From Polydrusus tereticollis (Eukaryota > Arthropoda > Insecta > Coleoptera > Curculionidae), in the NCBI GenBank assembly GCA_963920685.1, contig OY987328.1:92654529-92718528 (forward strand): a stretch of DNA of 64,000 bases, written 5' to 3'. Positions 10,901 to 22,900 of the stretch are shown here, piece after piece. Under the pieces are notes generated by a model. It had not been told where the DNA came from and did not search any database. It was given only the letters and a program-made list of their open reading frames with translations. The first letter of the stretch is position 1, and each line of letters begins with the position of its first letter. The position numbers and the translations under genes were made by a program.

Positions 10901-13900
10901 TAAAGGGAATTGCAGGACCTTTAAAATAAGGTATCACTCGACCCTACTTTCCATTTAAGATTGTAGGGGTGGCGCCACCCCCGCCCAGGGGGCTGCACAT
11001 GTTAACGTGATTTTTTCCCAACTTTGTGTCCTCCTCGAAAACAAAATCGACGGGTATGAGCGTTTTTCCAAAAAAGAACTGAGCTCTCAGTAAATGACTC
11101 TGTTTCGCGCCACCCTGTATATTTTAGTCGAAAGGTTGACCGTTTAATAGATAGTTACACAAAGATTATTTAAGGAGGCGGTTAAGTAATATAGTTCAGG
11201 TTAGTTAGTTAATTTAAAGGAACCAAAGGGTCGTAGCTTAGTGAAAAATCGTGTTTGCTTAAATAATATTAAAAATTGAATATTGAATGTTGTATATTGT
11301 GCCTAATGAGTATACAGGGTGATTCACGACAAAGGCGTATTAGACGTTTCTGGCGAACCAGTCAATGGGATGATCAAAAACTTTGGTTTGTTGCATAAAA
11401 GGACATGCTGTACACAGCTAAAATATTTTGGATAATGCGGTGTTGCCGCTTCTAATAGAAATTAGTAGCAACTTTGAAATACCCTGTATATTACCTTATT
11501 CTTACTATCGCTGGTAGTTGCTTAACACATTTTTTTATCACTTTTCTATACCTCTTCTATCTCATGCCGATTTTGAGATATTAATTTTTTTCTCTAAAAA
11601 TATGACCTGCAATACATGCTGATATTTTTAAACTTTGGAATGCTAAGTCACTGAAATTCGGTTGGTAGTTAGGCAATATCCGGAGGCCTTTTATGCTACT
11701 GCCAAAGCTTAGTTGCAATATACAGGGTGGTCTAAAAATCCAATTATTTTGGTTACTTGAAAAAATGTGTAAAAATCGATTTTTTTCAAATGAAGCACCC
11801 TATATATTATTACTGATTTTAAAAGTTGATAAAATTTGCTATAAATTTATATATACCATACCTATACCCAACTAGTCAAGTTTCTTATTTATAAGCATTT
11901 TTATTTGAAAAGGTTGCTTGAAATAATTATTCATATGAATTTTTAGTTAGTGTGCCATGCATTCTCATATGTTTCGTCTCTTGTCATTGTTGTTATGATT
12001 TCGATATTTTTGTTCCTTTAGCCCTTAACTGCCGAACAATAATTAGTTGAAAACTATGGAAGAAAACTATTCAAACGCGGTTCTAATGAATTTATTTATT
12101 CTGTTTGCAGAATGTGCTGAGGATCTTGAGGCTTCATAGCTTGAACTTTTTTGAATTTATAATTATGCTATGCATGTTATAATCTTCCAGAATTCTTTAA
12201 ACTGATGAATACGTTATACCTAAATCTTCTACAGCACTTTGTATTGATGACTGGGGAAATGCATGGAAATATGCCAAAACATTAATCTTGTTGTCTTCAT
12301 CAGAAGTTACGGGTCGTTTTAAAGTTGAATCAAACGCAACGAAATTATTTTGAAATCGTACAAATTTTTTGTTGTTCATTGGCGGTAGATTCGGATACAT
12401 CTCATTAAATTTTCTGCATGTCCTGCTTATAATTTTATCACATTCTCCAAGCAGAATAAATAGATTCATTAGAACTGCGTTTGAAGAGTTTTCTTCCATA
12501 GTTTTTAACTAATTATTGTTCGGCTGACAATGGCTAGAGGTACTAAAATATCGAAAACATAACAACAATGACAGGACACAAAATATATGAGAATGCATGG
12601 CACACTAAAAATTCATATGAATAACTATTTTAAGGAACCTTTTCAAATAAAAATGCTTATAAATCAGAAACTTGACTAGTTGGGCATAGGTATAGTATAC
12701 ATAAATAAATAACAAATTTTATCAGCTTTTCAAATCAGTAATAATATATAGGGTGTTCCATTTAAAATATCAGAGTTGCTACTACTTTCTAGTAGAAGCG
12801 GCAACACCGCATTATCCAAAATATTTTAGCTGTGTAGAGCATATCCATTTATGCAACAAACAAAATTCCTGGATCACTCCATTGACTGGTTCGCCAGAAA
12901 CGTCTAATACGCCATCGTCGTGAATCACCCTGTATAACTGTACAGGGTATTCCTAAATATCACATACAGACGGAAGGGGGTAATTTTCTGGCCTATGTTA
13001 TTACTAAAAATGCATATTAACATGGCTCCGCGAACGCGTCGTTACCGATCTAAAGTTCGTTGCACGACTGATGAGCTACGAAAGGAATCCGAACAAAATC
13101 AGCACATTGTTGCCGTAATTCTCTGTTTAAATTTTCATAAAACGTTAATTTGTAATTTTTATTTTTCAATTTTGTGGGTTAATATTTTTCATGATAAGGC
13201 ACTGCAGGATAAATCCTTTATGGCGCTCTGGGAGCGGTGCGTGTGCGCAGGGAACGATTCACGTTGGTCTTAAATCTTTGGAGATTATACTCATTGGGGA
13301 ACACGATCTCATAGAGGTCGTTCCAGAGTGATGACGTTCTCCAGATGAAAGAATTTTGAAACAGTGTCGTTCGAGAGACACTAAACTGAACCACGTACTG
13401 GTGGAGTGCAGTGGCTCGTCGTGTATTTCTACCATGCACCGCTCTGGGTGGTATCAAGCGGGCAACCTCAGTTGAGCACTTGCCACGAAAATATTTGTAA
13501 AATAGACTCAAGTCGCCAACCCGCCTTCGATGTTCAAGGCTTTCCAGGTTGTTTGTCAGAACATTGTCATCGATCAAGGGAATGACTCTTCCTTGAATGG
13601 AATCTAGCAATCTCAGGGTATATTTAGGAGCAGAGCCCCAAATATGCGAACAGTACTCCAGCGATGGTCGAATTTTGGCTTAATACAGCATTAAAAGTTG
13701 TTGGGGTGTGTAGAAGTTCATTGTTCGGAAAAAGTACTCCAAACTTCTGCGAGGCTGCCTTAGCAATGGCCGCAACGTAACTATGCTAAGACATAATATG
13801 ACTGTCCATATTAACGCCCAATAAATGAATTGATGAAGCCAAGGGAATCGAGTGTCCCGCCATAACCATATCCGGTTCTTTAACATTACCTTTTTTAGAA

Positions 13901-16900
13901 AAAACTGCTGCCGGGGTCTTTTTAGCGTTAAATTCTACTTGGTTACTATCGCCCCAAAACAGAATTTCTTTCAGGTCTTTGTTGAAATGTGAGACCTCCT
14001 GCTGCCTATAGAGATGTGCATTGGCAGCAGATGTCCGAGAATCCAAAGTGAAAGATGAAACAAGTGTGCTGTCATCAGCGAAGCTATATATACGATTTTT
14101 AGTTTTTTCCAAAATATCGTTAATAGATACTAAGAAGAGGGTGGGCGACAATATAGAACCTTGAGGGACTCCGGCGTTGATGTTAAATGTATCTGAAAGA
14201 AATCCGTCCATCCCCACTCGCAGAGAACGGTCTTCCGTATGCTCTCACTTTAATTAGGAGCCCCTCATGCCATACTCGGTCAAATGCCTTGGAAATGTCC
14301 AGTGCTACCGCCCGGGACTCCCCATGATGTTCTGCTGCGTTGTTCCAAACGTGAGTAACATAAGCGAGAAGGTCTCCTGTTGATCTAGACTTACGGAATC
14401 CATACTGGCGGTCACTTATAATGTTAAAGCCTTCCAGGTATTTTAATAATTTTTCGTTGATAGGTCATATATAATTAAAAGTTTAGTTTAAGTTGACGTT
14501 TCGGTTTATTTTACATTTAATCCATCATCAGAACTACAAAATACATAAAAGTTATAAAGTCTTATATATATTACATTTGCTTGATTTAGTTTAGGGGTAG
14601 TTGGTTTCAATTTCTGTAAAATGGGCTCTTGTATTATTAGATCGTTTATCAGCGATATTTATTTTGTGTGGCTTAAGTACGTTTCTAATTTTTGTATTGA
14701 TTTCTGGAATGTAACGTAGTAAGATAAAGTTTTTTTTTGTGAGGATATTTATTTCTGCTGGAGTTGTAAATTTGGCTTATTTTGTTTTTAAAAAGTGGTT
14801 CATACAATTTTCTCTTGATAATTATTGCTTTGTAGAACATTTTTTATTTCATTTAAACTTTGTGGTCTGTTATTTGAATAAGTAGTTAATTTAACAGCTT
14901 TATCAACAAGTGCGATTACCACACTTTTTTTTATATTTATTAGGGGTATATGAGTTAAAGTTTCGATATCTACTACAACTACGTTATTGAAAGTGACTAA
15001 CCCTTAGACATGCTCCCGCTCTTCTTCTCTTTGACGGCTATACTTGTTCGAAACCCCCTGGAGTATTTCTTACGGTTTCAAGTGAATCTAATATTCGATT
15101 TCGTAAGTCATCAACGATATATACACTAGAGATTTGAGATGCCCCTATAGGAAGAAATGTAGGCCATTTAAGCCAGGGTAGCTAGGGAGCCATGACTGAG
15201 GTCCACCCCGTCCTATCCACTTGTTCCCATTTAAATACTTCCGAGCCCAACGAGAAAAATATGCTTGGGTGCCATCGCGCATTTATCACATTATTATCTA
15301 CCTGTATAGTAACACTGTATATTGAATTTTTACAATTTTATTTACTGATTTATAAACGAAGAAATAAAATAAAAATTTTTAAAGTGGTCAAATAAGATTT
15401 AGAAGATAACATTTTGTTGGAAAACATTGAAGTACAAAAGGAGTACAGTGAAGAAAGGAAATTTAATTGAAATATTGTGAAATAATTTTTTAGACATTTT
15501 GTATTTTGTGTCATAATGACAAGAAAAAGTATGCGAAAAATTACCAGTCAAGTTCAAAATGATGGAGAGTCAAATATAGTACACCTGAAAAATCAATCAG
15601 ATGACGAAGAAGAGTATTTACCATTGAAATATCCAGTAAGAGCAAGCCAAAATAAATGTATGGAAAAAATTCAAAACTTTAAAATTAGTCCAGAAGATAA
15701 AAAGGAAGCGGGATCGTCAAATTTAAAGGTTTGTGAAGATTGCAAACAAAATATCAATCAAAATCAAAAGTATGTACAATGCAATGGCGATTGTAAAAAT
15801 TGGTATCATATGAAATGTTTAAAATCAAAAAATGTTAAATTATTAGACCAATTGATTGAATAGAACAAAGGATTAAAATGGGTATGTGACAAATGTAAAA
15901 TCAAACCTACTAATTTAGAAAATTATATTAAAGAAATAGAAAAATCAATAAATTTTATTTCTGAAAAATATGACATAATATATCAAGAAAATAAAAATTT
16001 CTCAAAAGCATTGAAGGAACTTAGTAAAAATCAAGATGAATTAAAGAAAGAAAATATATGTTTAAAACAGCATGTAGAAAATTTACAAAAAGAAATAAAA
16101 AATATTGAACAAGAAAAAGATTTTAAATCCCAAATTTCTTTAAAAAATAATATTGAAATTAAAGGTGTACCGGAAAAATCAAATATTGATGATAAGGAAA
16201 TAACAAGAAAAATTTTTAATAAAATTGGAATAAAGACAGAAAAAGAAGACATACTAGGAATTAAAAGAATGGAAAATAAAAATGAAAATATATTTAAAAT
16301 ATAATTAAAAAATGAAGATATTAAAAAACAGATTTTGGAGAAGTCAAAACAATATTTTAAGAATAATGGAAAATTAACAACAGAAAAACTTAATTTAAAA
16401 GGAAATAAAAATATTATATATATCAATGAAGAATTAACTCAAAAAATGAAATATTTATTTGGAAAGACTAAAGAATTAAAGAAAAAAGGTTTTAAATGTA
16501 TTTGGATTAAGAATGGGAAAATTTTTGTAAGAAAAAATGAACAAGAAAGAGTTATAAATATTAATACAGAAGAAACATTGAAACAGTTGATAAATTTGAA
16601 TAGATACTAAACATTACTAAGAATTATTAGAAAAATTTCATATTTAAATAATGTTTTTAAAATTCTTTAAATGACAGAAAGTTTATCAGATTTTGACTTA
16701 AAAAATATTGAAACTACTATAATAGAGGATAAAAATGAATTTAACAGATTAAAATTAAAATCATTAAATAATTTTTCCATATATCATAATAATATCAGAA
16801 GCATTTCAAAAAATTTTGATGAAACTAAACTATTTTTATATCAACTTAATCATGATTTTGATATAATTATTTTTACAGAAACATGGAAAATTTACAATAC

Positions 16901-19900
16901 TGATTTATTTGAATTACCAAATTATAAACTAATTTATAATAATGGTAATATAAATCAGAACGACGGTGTTATAGTTTATATTAAAGATGATCAAAATTAC
17001 TTTTTTGATATTATATCTTTAGGTAAAATAAAAATAGTATTTATTAAAGTAACTTTCAAAAAAGAAAAAATCAATATTATAAGTTTATATAAACCTCCAT
17101 CAATTTCTATTTCAGATTTTATTTTAGATCTTAAATTATTTTTTGACAAAATTAAAAATAATTGCAATAACGAGACAGTAATTTTAATTGGAGATATAAA
17201 TATTAATATATTTTCAAATTCTAATGATAGTAATGAATATTTAAATATCTTAAGTGAATACGATTTTATATCTTTTATAAATGGAAATACTAGAGAATTT
17301 AAAAATGAAAGTTCTTGTATAGATCATATATTTATTAAAACAGCAGAAAGTTTAAATAATTTTAAATCAATGATTTTCAAATATCAAATAACAGATCATT
17401 ATCCAATAATTTTACAAAAAAATCTTGATAATGAAAATATTCAAAAAAATTCTATAATATTTAAAACATATATTAATTATTCACAACTAAATCAAAATAT
17501 GAGTAAAATAAATTGGACAAACTATTATTCAATTCTAGAAACAAATAATTTAGCTAATATTTTAATAACAGAAATTAAAAAAAATGTTGAAAAATGTACA
17601 TCTAAAGTTAAAATTAAAATTAAAAAAAGAAAAGAATGGATTACAAATGGTTTATTGAATTCTATAAATAAAAAAAATGAACTTTATAAAAAATTTAAAA
17701 AAAATAGTAATAATCATATATTACTATACTAATATAAAATTTACAAAAATAAATTAAACAAATTAATAAGAGAACAAAAAATTAAATTTTATAAATCAAA
17801 AATTGATAATTCTAAAAACTCAAATATAAATCTATGGAAAACTATTAAAAATATTTGTGGTAAAAAACAAAAAAATCAAAATATAAAAGAAATAAAAATT
17901 GATGAGCATAATATAATAAATGATGAAAAAATTATGGCAAATACTTTTATTGATTATTTTTCAGAAGTGGGTGAAAAATTAGCAAATAAAATAAAAAACA
18001 AAAATACATTATTCTTAAATAATTTAAATGATAAAAATAACAATATGACATCATTTTTCTTAAAGGAAACTAATTATCATGAAGTTGAAAATATTATTGA
18101 TAGCTTAAAACCAAAAAAATCTCCTGGTATGGATGGAATAACCTCTGAAATTTTAAAATCTATTAAAAATAATATTTCTAAACCAATTACTTAATAAATA
18201 ATATTTTTGAAACTAGTATATATCCAGAAGCTTTTAAAGTAGGTCTGATTAAACCTATTTTTAAAAATGGAGAATTAAACAAAACGTGTAATTATAGACC
18301 AATAACATTAATATCTTCATTAGCAAAAATTTTTGAAAAAATTTTAAAAGAAAGAATAGATGAATATCTAAAAAAATTAAATTTCATTTCAGATAAACAA
18401 TTTGGATTTCAAAAAAATAAATCAGCTGAAGATGCCATATGCTATTTAACAGAAAAATTATATAACACCATGGATAATAAAAAATCATGTATTTGTATAT
18501 TTTTAGATTTGGCAAAAGCATTTGATACAGTTAGTCATACCATTTTGGTAAACAAATTAGAAAATATTGGTTTTAGGGGAAATCAACTAAAATTAATAAA
18601 AAATTACCTTAAAGATCGTCCAAATTATGTAAAAATAAATGAAAAAATAAGTTATTCAAAATATTTTAAATATGGTGTACCACAAGGCACAATTTTAGGA
18701 CCTTTATTTTTTAATATTTATATTAATGATTTATTTAATATAAAATGTGACGGAGAAATTCATAGTTTTGCAGATGATACTGTTATTTTTTACAACGACA
18801 TATCTTGGGAAAATTTACATAAGAAAATAAAAAAAGACTTCGAAATTATAAAAAATTGGTTTGATAAAAATTTATTAACAATTAATTTTGATAAAACAAA
18901 ATATATTCCTTTTACATCAAAAATAAATGATTTTAAAGTTATAAATATAAATAATGATATTCAAATAATGAAAACTAATAATATCAAATATTTGGGAATA
19001 ATTATTGATAATAAATTAAACTGGAATTTTCATATAGAAAATTTAATTAAAAAATTAAGAAGTACATTGCCAATATTTAAAAATATAAAAAAAATTTTAA
19101 ATATAAAAAATCTAGAAATATTATATTATGCATTAGTCAAAACTCATATAAATTATGGTATTTTAGGTTGGGGGGGAATAAATAGAAATTTAGTAAAAAG
19201 TTTAGAAATATTACAAAAAAGGTTTTTAAAAATTATTTATGATAAAGATTATTTATACTCTTCAAAAAAATTATATGCAGAAACAAAAAAAATGGATGTG
19301 AGACAAATTTACTTTTATAATATTTTAATATATATTTTTAAAAATAAAAATAACATTGAATTTAAAGAGCATAATTATAATACAAGATTTAAAAATGAAA
19401 TTTCTATTAAACCAAAAATAAATAAATCTATTGGACAAAAAAGTTTCAAAATTTTAAGTTTATACATATTCGATTGTCTAATAAATAATATTAAAAAAAT
19501 AAAATCATTTAAATTATATAAAAAAGAAATTAAATGGTGGTTATTAAATAAAAATAGTTTAGATAATATTTTAGAAATGCTATAATTATTAAATAGGTAT
19601 TAATATATTAATATATTAATACCAAATCTAAATAATATTAAATAAATTTATAAAAATTTTATCCTCAATTATTTACATCATAATATATTAACCAAATATT
19701 TTAATAAAATTAACCCCTATACAAGTTAACCTTCAGGGGTTTTATTCCTAAGTTTATTTTTAATGTAAAATATATTAAAATGTATTGTATTTATGTAAAT
19801 ATTTTGAATAAACTTTATTATTATTATTATTATTATATCTTGGCTTCGTTGATAAAAAGGATTTTACGATCAAAATTGGGGTTTACTGCTAGCTTTATAA

Positions 19901-22900
19901 AATACCACTGGAAGAAATTAATCCTTTAAGGTAATCTTGAGGAAAGAGCGCCTGCAGACTTTAAGTGTGGTAGATAGAGACTTACGGAGGATAGGCCAAA
20001 CCATAGATAAAATGCATCTCCGCCATTTCCGAATTCCTAAAAATTGGCATTGTTACATGATTATAACAAATATTTCAATAACTTTTACACCCTACAAGTT
20101 TACAACTTAAACCTTTAATTTATAAAAACATGCATACACAAGTAACGATTTCAAATGGGAACTGTCAAAATTAATAAAAACAAAACAGAGCCTACTAGAC
20201 CATTTTAAAATGTTTAATTTCATCTAGCGGAATACCGAAAATCGTTTTTTCTTTCTTTCTCAATAACCGTTGAGGATACGAAAAAACTATAAGAGACAGT
20301 TTTAAACAAAAAAAAAACATTTCGTATTTTAGAGAAAAGGGGCACGATCCCTGAAAAAATATCTCCCTATAGATTCTCACAACCATTTGCTATGTCGATT
20401 GATGTAAGCCCTACAGCGTAATCTCTATTACAATTTTCAGCTAAATGTCTCAAAACCTGCAGGAGCTATAAAGAAAAAACTTTAAAAAACCTTAGAGTAT
20501 TAACATTCTGTAGATCGGTAACGAAGCTTTTGCGAACCTATATGCTTTTATAAATATTTAGTCACGAAATTAATCTAAGAATTACCCCTTCCGTATATAC
20601 ATGATATTTAAAAACACCCTGTAGATTATGCGGAAACTACCCGGTAGGCCCAAAAAGCTGGGAAAATTTTATTACGACCCAAAAATCCGAATCTTAATTG
20701 ATTAAGCAACCAAATATTTAGCGCTACTAAAAATTTTCGAATAATCGTGCCAAGTATGTCGGGTGTAATTCACGTCATCTTATCTTTTAGGTTAGAAGTT
20801 AGAAGTAACGTTGTTACTTTCAGGTTGTTATGGTTATGTTTGTGGCCTTCTCGGTGGGTTCTTGGGAATGACGGAAAACTGTCATCGGTGTCACTCGGTC
20901 AAACGAGATTCTTACGTCTGGTCAGACCATTAACCTTTGTGGAAAATTTCGGGAAATTCTTCCTTATCTCTGTGTTTTCCATATGAAATCTTGTTTGAGG
21001 CACATATAGGTCCAGAATTATTCTTCCTCTACCACTGTAGCCTCTCCGTACCATACTGCCGTTTTCTTTTTCCACTTTGCCATAATCCAATTAACCGTGT
21101 CAGACTTGAGTCTTGGGTTTTCGGTTCATTTTTCTTGAGGCGTTTGTGAAGCCTATTTGAGGGCCATCTGCAGTATTAGCAGGCAACAAGGGGTCATCTC
21201 TTAAGACAACCAATGACCTTGAGGAGGACACTATCAATAAGTACCTTCATTTAATTATCTGCAAATATTATTCTGATCTTGGTATTGAGCACGACCAAAT
21301 GTGTTTTATCGTGTACCTCGAATTGTGTAATTTCTGTTTTTTTGTTCTAATCAGAGCCTTGAGCTATATTCAATAATTTTAACACTATATTTCAAAATTA
21401 TTCAACATTTTAAGTAATTTACCATATTAACCTAAGTAAGTCAGATGTACCAGACGTTACGTAAAGGAGTTGCAACTGCCTCGCCATTATAATGAGTACT
21501 TAAACTAGCCAAACTCATCCCTTTGCTAATTCTGTCTGAGTTGGTAAATCAACTAACTACATAGCTATACAGTGTGTGTATACTTCTGTAAGAGGATCTG
21601 ACGTACCAAATGACGATATTGGCGTTGTTGCCAGCTTTTTAGTTTGTCTGGAATTCGAACGAATTTCATATTTTTAAATGTAACACCGTGTATATTTTTT
21701 TATTTATAGATTTTACTTTAAATTTGTTACACTTTTGGTATAACATACTTTGTTTCTAATATCAGTAGTTCTTGAAATAACGAATACAATTTAGAAAAAT
21801 GATCAAACTGTTTTCCCTGTACAGCTTGACAGTGTGCTAATTAAAAATAAAATTTTTTAATGGTGTTATTAATTCAAATTCGTCCAAAATTCGACGCTGC
21901 AAATCTGCCAAATCTTGAGGTTTTGTGATTCTGTTCTTCAAGTGTCCCCATAAAAAAAAGTCGTTAGGCGACAAATCAGGGGACCTAGGTGGCCACTCGA
22001 TTGTACCCCCTCTACCGATCCACCTATTCGGAAAGGTGTTGTTCAAAAATTCGCGCACGTTTCGACCAAAATGCGGAGGAACTCCGTCCTGTTGGAAAAA
22101 TGTACTTGCATAATTTGGACCCATCACATTTCGTATAGTAGGCACTATTTACCTTTCCAAGAGCTCAAGGTAAAGTTGTGATGTCAAATTTTCATCAATA
22201 AAAAATGGACTGATCCCAGAAGCCCAGCCCACACATTCAATTTTCGAGGGCGTTGTGTATGACCTTTTCTCATCCAGTAGGGATTTTCATTTGCCCAAAA
22301 CCTACAGTTGTGTCTATTGACTTTACCATTTAACATAAATGTTGCTTCGTCCGAAAATACTATAAATTTGAAAAACTGGTTATTTTGGTCAAACCTTAAC
22401 ATCATTATATCACAAAATTCAATTTTTCGCTCGTAATCATCTTCTGATAACTCTTGAACTACATGTATTCTGAAAGGGTGATATTTATGTTTTATTAAAA
22501 CATTTGGACGGATTTGAAGCAGACGTCACTTACTTGAGATTTTTTTCTTAATTAAGAAACAGGGGTTTTAACAACATGTTGTAAAATTTTTAAACTTTTC
22601 TCTTCATCTACTACTGCTGGTCGTCCTGATCGTTGCCTATCTCTACAATTTCCAGTTTCTTTAAACCGTCGGACAGTTTTTAGAACAGTTGCTTTTGAAA
22701 TTGGATTTTGATTTGGAAATGCGTCATTAAATAGATTTTTAAGCTCTTCGTAAGACCTGACCCTATCGCCATATCCTCTCATCATAAGAATTGTAATCCT
22801 TTCACTTATAGTTAAAGACATTCTTGCATGTAAAAATGACAGCTTTTATGACTTTACATCAATGCTGAACGGGTGTTTTAGTTATTAATAAATAAAACAC

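Larger units (their letters stand above)
11313..12934. mobile_element. Foldback mariner derivative with very long inverted arms
   Basis: The ends TACAGGGTGATTCACGAC are inverted at 11313 and 12934, with TA at 11311-11312 and 12935-12936. The arms pair far into the element (about 11313-12118 against 12437-12934, with indels). Both arms contain the beginning of a transposase gene, so the element looks like two copies of one end joined head to head. It is probably mobilised by another mariner's enzyme. Confidence 0.85.
15380..19835 (+). mobile_element. Nearly full-length, very AT-rich LINE with two ORFs
   Basis: A + strand non-LTR retrotransposon with ORF1 (15516-16610), a 60-base gap, ORF2 (16671-19585) and a 3' region ending AATAAACTTTATTATTATT with a trinucleotide tail up to about 19835. 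The 5' end is uncertain; about 15380 is a guess from the change in composition. Its codon use is extremely A/T-biased compared with the receptor exons and the other LINEs here. Confidence 0.88.

Noticed and set aside
16031..16426. 131-codon minus-strand frame rich in Phe, Ser and Ile
   Set aside because: It is the antisense shadow of the AT-rich LINE ORF1, whose PHD-like finger and coiled coil are on the + strand.
20747..21149. Overlapping open frames on both strands suggesting a gene
   Set aside because: No recognisable motif in any frame and no consistent splice sites.
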